NCBI RefSeq assembly: GCF_006517255.1 | Contig: NZ_CP041185.1 | Coordinates: 6,014,001 to 6,078,000, forward strand | Length of the DNA stretch: 64,000 nucleotides | Origin: Janthinobacterium tructae | GTDB lineage: Bacteria > Pseudomonadota > Gammaproteobacteria > Burkholderiales > Burkholderiaceae_D | Direction of reading: 5' to 3' | In this document: positions 33,645-41,771 of the stretch, piece after piece | Numbering within the stretch: the stretch's first letter is position 1 | Layout: every line of letters starts with the position of its first letter | Translations under genes and position numbers: made by a program | The notes under the pieces: model-generated | The model's input: only the letters and a program-made list of their open reading frames with translations | Told to the model about the DNA's origin: nothing | Database searches by the model: none

Positions 33645-34487
33645 ATGCGAAATACCCGTGCTTTACTCATGTTGCTGCTGGCCCTGGTGCTGGCCGGTGC
33701 CGCCGTGCTGACGGCGGCGATCTGGATGGGCGGCCAGAGTACGCCGTCGAACCAGAAGATCGTCGTGGCCCTGGTCGATATCGGCGTGGGCACGAAGATC
33801 ACTCCGCTCATGTTGCGCAGCATGGACTGGCCCGCAGGGGCGCAGCCGCCCGGCGCCTTTGCCGACAGCAAGGCGCTCGACGGGCGCATCACGCGCACGG
33901 CCATCAGCCTGGGCGAACCTGTGCTGGAAAGCAAGCTTGCGCCACCGGGCACGAGTGGTGGCCTGTCGTCCATCGTGGCTGATGGCAAGCGCGCCATGAC
34001 CGTGCGCGTCAACGATGTGGTGGGGGTGGCGGGCTTTGCCTTGCCTGGCAACTTTGTCGACATCCTCGTCAATACCCAGGATGACCGTGCCAAGGTCAGC
34101 GGTGGCGCCGAACTGGCCATTTCCAAGATCGTGCTCGAACGCATCCTGGTGCTGGCCGTGGCGCAGGAATCGAACCGCGACGACAACAAGCCCAAGGTGG
34201 TCAATGCCGTCACCCTGGAGTTGACGCCGGACCAGGTGGAAAAGCTCGACCTGGCGCGCAGCGTGGGCACCTTGTCGCTGGTGCTGCGCAACCAGATCGA
34301 TCCGGCGCCCGTCAACACGGGCGGCGCCACCAAGGAATCGCTGCTGGGACTCAAGCCGCTGGTGCCGGTCGCCGCGCCGCGTGCGGCTGCGCCAGCGCCA
34401 GCGCGGCAGGCGCCGCGTGCTCCCGCACCACCGGCAGAGAGCGTCAAAGTGATCACGGGCATGGACACGCGTGTCCAGCAATTTTAA
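33645..34487 (+). CDS. cpaB: Tad assembly protein CpaB/RcpC
   Basis: The 280-residue protein has an N-terminal membrane helix (residues 5-28), SAF-like domain (VVALVDIGVGTKITPLML), and the CpaB/RcpC domain with VRVNDVVGVAGFALPGNFVDI. It bridges the inner membrane and the secretin in the periplasm. The tail is Pro/Ala rich. ATG 33645 follows AGAGGAAAAACG. A 16-bp gap separates it from the ATPase gene. Confidence 0.92.
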   Translation: MRNTRALLMLLLALVLAGAAVLTAAIWMGGQSTPSNQKIVVALVDIGVGTKITPLMLRSMDWPAGAQPPGAFADSKALDGRITRTAISLGEPVLESKLAPPGTSGGLSSIVADGKRAMTVRVNDVVGVAGFALPGNFVDILVNTQDDRAKVSGGAELAISKIVLERILVLAVAQESNRDDNKPKVVNAVTLELTPDQVEKLDLARSVGTLSLVLRNQIDPAPVNTGGATKESLLGLKPLVPVAAPRAAAPAPARQAPRAPAPPAESVKVITGMDTRVQQF

Positions 34488-34511
34488 AAATTTCAGAACC
34501 AGGGATAGTTG

Positions 34512-36044
34512 ATGACCTCATTTCGTACCCGTATCGTCAGGCCCCGCTTGACCTTGGCCCTGGCCCTGAGTGGCTTGACGGCGAGCTTGCTGTGGCAGCC
34601 CGGCGCCAGTGCCGCGCCCGCCTTGCGCAAGGTGGACGCCGTTAGCCAGGCGGCCCCGCTGTCGCTGGGGGCCGATATCGCCCGGCTGGGTCCGCCGATC
34701 CGCTTGTCCGTTGGCAAGTCGACCTTGCGCAGCCTGACGCGTGCCGTCTCGCAGATCGCCGTGAATGATCCGAAGGTGGCGGGCGCCAGGCTGCTGGGCA
34801 GTTCCAGCGAGCTGTATATCTGGGGCCTGGCACCGGGCAGCACCAATCTTATTCTGTGGGACAAGGATCACCGTCCCGTGATCGTCGATATCGAAGTCGG
34901 TGTCGATGCCGACGGCTTGCAGGCGCAACTGGCGCTTGTATTCCCGCGTGAAACAGATCTCAAGGCCAGCTCGGCCGGTGGCGCGATCGTGCTGACGGGT
35001 ATGGTCTCGGATGCCGTCAAGGCCAGCCAGATCATGGCCATGGCCACGGCGTTCGCACAGCGCGGCGCCGGCGAAGCTGCGGCGCCCGTTGCCACAGCGG
35101 GTGTGATCCCAGCGCCCGCTGTCACCGGTGCCGCCGGTGCTGGCGCCGCAGGTGTGAGCGTGATCAATATGCTGACCATCGCCGCGCCGCAGCAGGTGAT
35201 GCTGGAAGTGAAAATTGCCGAGGTCTCGAAAACCCTCGTCGACCAGCTGGGCGCCAGCATCGGCGCGCGCGCCAGCAGCGGCAACTGGACCTACAGTTTC
35301 CTGTCGAACTTGTTGAGCGGCAATCCCAGCATGATCGATGGTTTTAATGGTAAAAACGGCAATTTCCTCACGCTCGATGCGCAAAAGCGCGACGGCCTCG
35401 TGAAAGTGCTGGCCGAACCGAACATCATGGCCATCAGCGGCCAGGAGGCCAGCTTCCTGGCCGGCGGCAAGATCTACATTCCCGTCTCGCAAGACAGCGC
35501 CACCAACAAGATCACTCTGGAAGAAAAGGAATTCGGTATCGCCGTCAAGTTCACGCCCACCGTGCTCGATGGCGGGCGCATCAACCTGAAGGTGGCGCCG
35601 GAAGTGTCGGAACTGAACAAGGACGGCATCGGCATCACCACGGGCGGCACCGCCGGCAGCGCCATCCTGCCGGCGTTTACCACGCGGCGCGCCACCACCA
35701 CGGTGCAATTGTTCGACGGCCAAAGCTTTGCCATCGGCGGCTTGATCAAGAACAATGTGACCACGAATATCAAGGCGCTGCCGATGCTGGGCGAGATTCC
35801 CGTGCTGGGCGCCTTGTTCCGCAGCAGCGATTTCCAGACCGACCGCACCGAACTGGTGTTCATCATCACGCCGCACCTGGTCAAGCCGCTGGCCGGCGAC
35901 TACGTGCTGCCGACGGATGCCTATGTGGCGCCCAGCCGCGCGCAGTTTTTCCTGCAAGGGAAGATGGAAGGCGATGCCACGCCGCCGCCCGCCGCAAACA
36001 AACAACCGGGCGCCGCAGCGGCGACCGGCTTTGACCTTCAATAG
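34512..36044 (+). CDS. cpaC: Tad secretin CpaC/RcpA
   Basis: The 510-residue outer-membrane secretin has a signal peptide ending near AAP (about residue 38), a periplasmic BON-type domain, then the secretin core (VMLEVKIAEVSKTLVDQLGA, LAEPNIMAISGQEASFLAGGK, FTPTVLDGGRINLKVAPEVSEL and the closing TELVFIITPHLVKPL). It forms the pilus exit pore. A signal-containing ATG at 34512 is preferred. Confidence 0.94.
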   Translation: MTSFRTRIVRPRLTLALALSGLTASLLWQPGASAAPALRKVDAVSQAAPLSLGADIARLGPPIRLSVGKSTLRSLTRAVSQIAVNDPKVAGARLLGSSSELYIWGLAPGSTNLILWDKDHRPVIVDIEVGVDADGLQAQLALVFPRETDLKASSAGGAIVLTGMVSDAVKASQIMAMATAFAQRGAGEAAAPVATAGVIPAPAVTGAAGAGAAGVSVINMLTIAAPQQVMLEVKIAEVSKTLVDQLGASIGARASSGNWTYSFLSNLLSGNPSMIDGFNGKNGNFLTLDAQKRDGLVKVLAEPNIMAISGQEASFLAGGKIYIPVSQDSATNKITLEEKEFGIAVKFTPTVLDGGRINLKVAPEVSELNKDGIGITTGGTAGSAILPAFTTRRATTTVQLFDGQSFAIGGLIKNNVTTNIKALPMLGEIPVLGALFRSSDFQTDRTELVFIITPHLVKPLAGDYVLPTDAYVAPSRAQFFLQGKMEGDATPPPAANKQPGAAAATGFDLQ

Positions 36045-36054
36045 GAGAGTGAGC

Positions 36055-36333
36055 ATGCAGCGTCCTCCAATTCTTCCCCTGCTGTGCGTGCTGCTGGCGT
36101 CGTTTGCCGCCAGCGGTTGCAGCACCACGCCGCACTTCGACCGCAACTTTGGTCGCAGTGTCGATTTGCTGCTTGCCCAGCAAGTGATCAACCCACAGGC
36201 GGGATTGAACCGCGACCCGGTGACTGGCCTTGATGGCAAGGCGGCGGTGGCGGGCTACAACGCGTACCAGAAGTCGTTCAGCGCGCCGGTGCCGCAATCG
36301 AGCACCTTGACGATCGGCGTTGGCGGACGCTAA
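36055..36333 (+). CDS. small lipoprotein of the Tad operon (TadD/pilotin-like position)
   Basis: The 92-residue lipoprotein has lipobox AASGC (Cys near residue 22) and a short body with no catalytic motif. ATAGGAGAG lies ahead of the ATG. It sits directly after the secretin gene, where CpaD/RcpB or pilotin-like proteins are usually encoded, so a role in secretin insertion or stability is inferred. Confidence 0.75.
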   Translation: MQRPPILPLLCVLLASFAASGCSTTPHFDRNFGRSVDLLLAQQVINPQAGLNRDPVTGLDGKAAVAGYNAYQKSFSAPVPQSSTLTIGVGGR

Positions 36334-36373
36334 TGAAGATGTCACCGTTACTACAGAACAGGCAAGGCATATT

Positions 36374-37534
36374 GTGAAAATCGCCATCATATCCCGGGAT
36401 GAAAAAGTATTGGCAGAGCTGGGCCGCCTGGTCGGCAACCGCAATCCGGCGGACGACGTCGATGCGCACAGCGGACCGCTGGAGCAACTGTATTCGGCGC
36501 AAGAGCTGCCCGATGTGCTGATGTTCGACCGGCCCGGCAACGATGGTGCCGACCTGGCCGCCATCGAGCGCCTGAGCAATCAGTTTCCGCGCCTGGCCGT
36601 TATCCTGCTGTGTCCGCAGCAGTCGCCCGACTTCCTGCTGCAAGCCATGCGTGCCGGCGTGCGCGAAGTATTGCCGTCGCCGGCCGCAGCCGCCAGCATC
36701 TACCCGGCGCTCGAGCGCATCGAGGAAAAACTCGAGCGGCGCGACAATGGCAATGGCAAGGTGCTGGCCTTCATTTCCTGCAAGGGCGGCAGTGGCGCCA
36801 CCTTCATCGCCACCAACCTCGGCTATGCCCTGGCGGCCAGCGGCCACAAGCGTGTTGCCCTGCTGGACCTGAACCTGCACTTCGGCGATGCCTCGCTGTT
36901 TGTCTCCGAGAGCAAGCCGCTGGCCACCCTGGCCGACGTGACGCGCGACATCCACCGCCTGGACCCGTCGTTCCTCGCCTCGAGCATGCTCAATGTGCTG
37001 CCCAATTTCAGCGTCCTGGCGGCACCGGAAGACCCGGCCCACGCCAGCGAAGTGCTGCCCGAACATATCGACGCCATCATCAAGCTGGCGCGGCGCCAGT
37101 ATGATTTCGTGGTGCTCGACGTGGGGCGCAACCTCGATGCGGTCAGCGTGCGCGCGCTCGACCACGCGGACCTGATTTTCCCCATCCTGCAAACGACCTT
37201 GCCGTACATCCGCGATGGCAAGCGCCTGCTGGGCATGTTCCGTTCGCTGGAATACGACAAGGACAAGGTGCGCCTGATCGTCAACCGGCACGACAAGGGC
37301 GGCGAAATCCGCCTGCAGGACCTGGAGGCGGCGTATGGCACCACGATCGACCGCACGGTGCCGAATCATTATGCGTCGGCCGCCGCATCGGTCAACCAGG
37401 GCATGCCGATCTTGCAGCTGGATAAGAACAGCCCCATCACGCACTCGCTGCAGGAGTTTGCCGCCAGCCTGACGGGCGTCAGCGTCGAAGCCGTGCCGCA
37501 GGGCTGGCTGAGTCGCATGCTGCGGCGCGCCTAA
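36374..37534 (+). CDS. cpaE: TadZ/CpaE-type pilus localisation ATPase
   Basis: The 386-residue protein has an N-terminal atypical receiver-like domain (about 1-125) and a MinD/ParA-like ATPase. The Walker A motif reads KGGSGATF, without the lysine that canonical KGGxGKT loops have; this is common in CpaE and may mean weak hydrolysis. CpaE/TadZ locates the Tad machine at the cell pole. GTG 36374 is chosen as the start because the family begins at VKIAIISRDEK; an in-frame TTG at 36320 is possible. Confidence 0.9.
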   Translation: MKIAIISRDEKVLAELGRLVGNRNPADDVDAHSGPLEQLYSAQELPDVLMFDRPGNDGADLAAIERLSNQFPRLAVILLCPQQSPDFLLQAMRAGVREVLPSPAAAASIYPALERIEEKLERRDNGNGKVLAFISCKGGSGATFIATNLGYALAASGHKRVALLDLNLHFGDASLFVSESKPLATLADVTRDIHRLDPSFLASSMLNVLPNFSVLAAPEDPAHASEVLPEHIDAIIKLARRQYDFVVLDVGRNLDAVSVRALDHADLIFPILQTTLPYIRDGKRLLGMFRSLEYDKDKVRLIVNRHDKGGEIRLQDLEAAYGTTIDRTVPNHYASAAASVNQGMPILQLDKNSPITHSLQEFAASLTGVSVEAVPQGWLSRMLRRA

Positions 37535-37556
37535 CATCACTCGAACAGGAATTCTC

Positions 37557-38927
37557 ATGGCAACCTCTCCCGCCTCCAGTCTGTCGATCCGCGAGCGTCT
37601 CGGTAACGGCAAGATCGCCACCCTGACGCCGCAGCGCGCGCCGGCCATCGACAACCGCAGCTACCGCGAGCTGAAACAGCGCATCCATTCGCTGCTGCTA
37701 GAGCGCGTCGACCTGGAAAGCATGCAGCGGCTGACGCAGGAACAGATCCGCGACGAGTTGCGCAGCCTGGTCGAGCGCCTGCTCGATGAAGAAGCCGTGG
37801 TCATCAATGATGTCGAGCGCAAGAACCTGACGCGCGACATCCGCAACGAGATGCTCGGTTTTGGCCCGCTGGAAACCTTGTTGTCGGACCCGACCGTGTC
37901 GGATATCCTCGTCAATGGTCACAAGCAAGTGTACGTCGAGCGGCGCGGCAAGCTGGAATTGACCGATGTCGTGTTCAATGACGATGCCCATCTGATGAAG
38001 ATCATCGACAAGATCGTCTCGCGCGTGGGCCGCCGCATCGATGAATCGAGCCCCATGGTCGATGCGCGCCTGCCCGATGGGTCGCGCGTCAACGCCATCA
38101 TCCCGCCGCTGGCCATCGACGGGCCCGTGATGTCGATCCGACGTTTTTCCGTCGATCCCCTGCGCCTGGCCGACCTGGTCTCCTATGCCAGCATGACGCC
38201 CGAGATGGCCGAGGTGCTGCAGGGCCTGGGCAAGGCGAAGATGAATATTCTCATTTCCGGCGGCACGGGCAGCGGCAAGACCACCATGCTGAACGTGATT
38301 TCCGGCTTTATCAGCCATACCGAACGCATCGTCACGGTGGAAGACGCGGCCGAGCTGCAATTGCAGCAGCCGCACGTGGTGCGCCTGGAAACGCGCCCGC
38401 CGAATATCGAAGGCAAGGGGGAAGTGTCGCAGCGCGCGCTGGTGCGCAATGCCTTGCGGATGCGTCCCGACCGCATCATCCTGGGTGAGGTGCGCGGCGC
38501 CGAAGCGCTCGACATGCTGGGCGCGATGAACACGGGCCATGAAGGCTCGATGGCCACCATCCACGCCAACACCCCGCGCGACGCCATTACGCGACTGGAA
38601 AACATGATCAGCATGGCGGCCGCCAACCTGCCCAGCAAGGCCATCCGCCAGCAGATCAGCTCGGCCATATCTGTGGTGGTGCAAGTGTCGCGCCTGATCG
38701 ACGGCAAGCGCAAGGTCACGTCGATCCAGGAAATCACGGGCATGGAGGGCGATGTCATCACGATGCAGGAAATCTTCAGTTTCAAGCAGACGGGCGTGGG
38801 GGAGAGCGGGGCCGTCGTCGGGTATTTCTCGGCCAGCGGCATCCGTCCCCATTTCCTGGAACGCCTGAAGAGTTTTGGCATCGGCATTTCCAGCGCGGTC
38901 TTCGAGCCAACCGGCCCCGGGCGCTGA
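37557..38927 (+). CDS. cpaF: Tad secretion ATPase CpaF/TadA
   Basis: The 456-residue hexameric ATPase drives pilus assembly and retraction. Walker A is GGTGSGKTT (around residue 240), with the Asp box and His box [22 protein letters not shown] typical of CpaF. It lies 22 bp after cpaE and 6 bp before tadB. Confidence 0.96.
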   Translation: MATSPASSLSIRERLGNGKIATLTPQRAPAIDNRSYRELKQRIHSLLLERVDLESMQRLTQEQIRDELRSLVERLLDEEAVVINDVERKNLTRDIRNEMLGFGPLETLLSDPTVSDILVNGHKQVYVERRGKLELTDVVFNDDAHLMKIIDKIVSRVGRRIDESSPMVDARLPDGSRVNAIIPPLAIDGPVMSIRRFSVDPLRLADLVSYASMTPEMAEVLQGLGKAKMNILISGGTGSGKTTMLNVISGFISHTERIVTVEDAAELQLQQPHVVRLETRPPNIEGKGEVSQRALVRNALRMRPDRIILGEVRGAEALDMLGAMNTGHEGSMATIHANTPRDAITRLENMISMAAANLPSKAIRQQISSAISVVVQVSRLIDGKRKVTSIQEITGMEGDVITMQEIFSFKQTGVGESGAVVGYFSASGIRPHFLERLKSFGIGISSAVFEPTGPGR

Positions 38928-38933
38928 CGCGGT

Positions 38934-39908
38934 ATGGGCTATCTTTCGTATCTGGTGTATCTGCTGATCTTCCTGGCGGTCATGCTGCTGGTCGGCGCCG
39001 TTTACTTCAACCTGCAGTCGCGCGGCGCCGGTGCCGCGCGCGTGGCGCGCCGCTTGCGGGCGATGAATACGGCCAGCGACGACGCGCAGAAAACCGTGTC
39101 GATCACCAAGAACCGGCTGCTCAGCTCGCATGCGGGCGTACAGGGCTTGCTGGAATCGCTGCCTGGTGTGCAATGGATGGACCGCTTGCTGTTGCAGTCG
39201 GGTAAAAACTGGAATGTGGGCAAGTTGCTCGGCTATTGCCTGTTGGGTTGGCTATTCGGGCTGCTGCTGGGCAGCCTCAGCCCCTTGCCCTGGTATCTGC
39301 GTTTGCTGCTGAGCCTTGCCTGCGCGGCGCTGCCGTTCCTGCTCGTGGTCCGTGCCAAGGCCAGCCGGCTGGCGCGCATCGAGCAGCAGTTGCCCGACGC
39401 CCTGGACATGATGAGCCGTGCCATGCGTGCCGGCCACGCCTTTCCCACGGCCCTGAAAATGGTCGGCGAAGAGATGACGGGGCCCCTGGCCGAAGAATTC
39501 CGCGCCGTGTTTGATGAAGTCAATTTTGGGGTGGCGATGTCCGATGCCCTGTCGGGCCTGGCGGCGCGCGTGCCCAGCACGGACTTGCGCTATTTCGTCA
39601 TCGCCGTGCTGATCCAGCGTGAAACGGGCGGCAACCTGACGGAGTTGCTGAACAGTATCAGCGCCATCATCCGCGACCGTCTCAAGCTGCTGGGGCAGGT
39701 GCGCGTGCTGTCGGCAGAAGGGCGCATGTCGGCCTGGGTGCTCGGTTCGCTGCCATTTGGCGCCGCCCTGATGATGCATCTGATGAACCCGCAATTCCTG
39801 TCCGTGCTGTACACCGACAGGGGCGGACGCAAGATGGTGGCGGTGGCATTCTGCCTGCTGCTGGTCGGCGTGCTGGTGATCCGCAAGATCGTGCGTATCC
39901 GTGTGTGA
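38934..39908 (+). CDS. tadB: Tad inner-membrane platform protein TadB
   Basis: The 324-residue protein is a GspF-type T2SSF family protein with an N-terminal helix, two helices near residues 95-140, the T2SSF core ([23 protein letters not shown]) and C-terminal helices. It partners with TadC to form the platform turned by CpaF. Confidence 0.94.
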   Translation: MGYLSYLVYLLIFLAVMLLVGAVYFNLQSRGAGAARVARRLRAMNTASDDAQKTVSITKNRLLSSHAGVQGLLESLPGVQWMDRLLLQSGKNWNVGKLLGYCLLGWLFGLLLGSLSPLPWYLRLLLSLACAALPFLLVVRAKASRLARIEQQLPDALDMMSRAMRAGHAFPTALKMVGEEMTGPLAEEFRAVFDEVNFGVAMSDALSGLAARVPSTDLRYFVIAVLIQRETGGNLTELLNSISAIIRDRLKLLGQVRVLSAEGRMSAWVLGSLPFGAALMMHLMNPQFLSVLYTDRGGRKMVAVAFCLLLVGVLVIRKIVRIRV

Positions 39909-39949
39909 GGCAATGAAATGAGGCAATTGACTATACGGAAGGTGGCACG

Positions 39950-40882
39950 ATGAGCGGTTTGCAGATTGGCCTGTTGGTGGTGCTGTTCCTGATCGTGTTC
40001 GGCATCGTTCTGGTGCTGGCGCGCTTGTTTGCGGGCAATGCCGTGCAAGTGCGCCTCGATACGCTTGACGGCAAGAAGGTCGATACCGACAAGGGACGCC
40101 GCACCAGTCAGCGCTGGATGGCGCGTGTCGTCAGCCTGACGCGTCCGCTGGCCAAGCTGTCGGTGCCGGAAGAGGGCTGGGAAGAATCGCCGGTCCGCAT
40201 CCGCTTCATCAATGCGGGTTGGCGCAAGAGCACCGCGCCGGCGCTGTTCTACGCCGCCAAGACGGGGCTGACCTTGCTCTTGCCCATTCTGATGTATCTG
40301 CTGCTGCGCCATGGTGACCACAAGCTGTTCCTCTGGGGGGTGGCAGCGGCGGCCACCGGCTATTACCTGCCCGACCTGTGGCTCAAGCATTGTTTGAAGG
40401 AGCGCCAGCGCGAAGTCTTTGAAACCTTCCCCGATGCGCTGGATTTGATGACCGTCTGCGTCGAAGCGGGCCTGGCGATGGACGCCGCGCTGGCCCGCGT
40501 GGCACAGGAAATTGGCATGAAAAGCGAGATCCTGGCCGAGGAGTTGCAACTGGTGACGCTGGAACTGCGCGCCGGCAGTACCAAGGACAAGGCCTTGCGC
40601 AACCTGGCCCTGCGCACCGGTGTGGAAGATGTCGATGCGCTGGTGACCCTGCTGATACAGGCGGAGCGTTTCGGCACCAGCATCGCCGCCTCGCTGCGTG
40701 TGCAGTCTGAGCAGCTGCGCACCAAGCGACGCCAGCGCGCCGAGGAAACGGCCGCAAAAATCGCCCTTAAATTGCTGTTTCCACTGATTTTTTTCATTTT
40801 CCCCGCATTGATGGTCGTCCTCATGGGGCCAGCCATCCTGCAGATTTACCGTGTCTTGTTACCGGCGATGAAGGGCGTATGA
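39950..40882 (+). CDS. tadC: Tad inner-membrane platform protein TadC
   Basis: The 310-residue protein has the T2SSF core (TVCVEAGLAMDAALARVAQEI, RTGVEDVDALVTLLIQAERFG) and flanking helices. It lies 41 bp after tadB and overlaps the next gene by 4 bp. Confidence 0.94.
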   Translation: MSGLQIGLLVVLFLIVFGIVLVLARLFAGNAVQVRLDTLDGKKVDTDKGRRTSQRWMARVVSLTRPLAKLSVPEEGWEESPVRIRFINAGWRKSTAPALFYAAKTGLTLLLPILMYLLLRHGDHKLFLWGVAAAATGYYLPDLWLKHCLKERQREVFETFPDALDLMTVCVEAGLAMDAALARVAQEIGMKSEILAEELQLVTLELRAGSTKDKALRNLALRTGVEDVDALVTLLIQAERFGTSIAASLRVQSEQLRTKRRQRAEETAAKIALKLLFPLIFFIFPALMVVLMGPAILQIYRVLLPAMKGV

Positions 40883-41721
40883 GCATGCCCGTGCGTCTTT
40901 TCAGCCTGCTCCTGCTGCTCTGCCTGTTACAAGGCTGCACGAGCGCGCCCTCCGTGCCCATGTGGAACATGCAGGCGGTACAGCGCATCAGCCATTCCGC
41001 CGGCCAGAATGCCGTCACGTATTTTGAACTGGGCAAGTTCTACCAGGCACGCGGCCAGCTGGTGCTTGCCGCCGACGCCTTCGCCGCCTCGATCGCCCTT
41101 GATCCGCAGCAACTGGCGGCGCGCAATGCGCTGGCCGTGCTCGACGCGCGCCAGGGCCGGCTTGAACAGGCTGCCACGGCGCTGCTGGTGCTGGTGCGCG
41201 ACTTTCCCGAGGCTGCCCAGCCCCTGAATAATCTCGGCTATGTGTATTACCTGCAAGGGGACCTGGCGCAAGCGTCCAGCATACTCGAGCAGGCCATGGC
41301 GTGCGATGGCGGCACGGCACTGGCGCGCAATAACTTGCAACTGGTGCAGGCGGCGCAGCTGGCGTTGGTGCAGGCGGCGCAGCTGGCGTTGGTGCCGGCC
41401 GCGCCGGTCGCGCCAGCCGTGGCCGTCGCGCCGGAGGCGCTGGCCGAGATCGAAATCATCAATGGCAATGGCATACGCGGGATGGCGGCGCAGATGCGCT
41501 TGCGCATGCAGGCGCGGGGCATGGCGGTCAGCCGGCTGCGTAACCAGCCCGGTTTTCGCCAGGAACGCAGCCAGATCCTGTATGCGCCAGGCCACGCACG
41601 CCAGGCCGGCGCCTTGCGTCTAGCCCTGGCGCAGCGGGGGGAGGCCATGCAACTGGTGGCGGTCGCCAGCCAGGGGCGCGGCGCCGGCATCCGCCTGATC
41701 CTGGGGCGCGACCAGGCTTGA
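40879..41721 (+). CDS. tadD: TadD-like lipoprotein with TPRs fused to a LytR_C domain
   Basis: The 280-residue lipoprotein has lipobox LLQGC (Cys near residue 20), TPR-like repeats (about residues 45-150), an Ala-rich linker carrying a duplicated 8-residue unit QAAQLALV, and a C-terminal LytR_C-like domain (EIEIINGNGIRGMAAQM, QARGMAVSRLRN). TadD proteins help pilus assembly at the envelope. A LytR_C domain is an unusual partner and may contact cell-wall polymers or another Tad part. It overlaps tadC by 4 bp. Confidence 0.85.
   Translation: MSMPVRLFSLLLLLCLLQGCTSAPSVPMWNMQAVQRISHSAGQNAVTYFELGKFYQARGQLVLAADAFAASIALDPQQLAARNALAVLDARQGRLEQAATALLVLVRDFPEAAQPLNNLGYVYYLQGDLAQASSILEQAMACDGGTALARNNLQLVQAAQLALVQAAQLALVPAAPVAPAVAVAPEALAEIEIINGNGIRGMAAQMRLRMQARGMAVSRLRNQPGFRQERSQILYAPGHARQAGALRLALAQRGEAMQLVAVASQGRGAGIRLILGRDQA
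41347..41394. repeat. 24-bp perfect tandem repeat in tadD linker
   Basis: CAGGCGGCGCAGCTGGCGTT plus GGTG occurs twice (41347-41370, 41371-41394), encoding two copies of QAAQLALV. Copy number could vary between strains and change linker length without shifting frame. Confidence 0.9.
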
Positions 41722-41771
41722 ACAAGATAGCAGTAACACATGATCAGCAGCAAAATAACAGGGAGAAGTGC

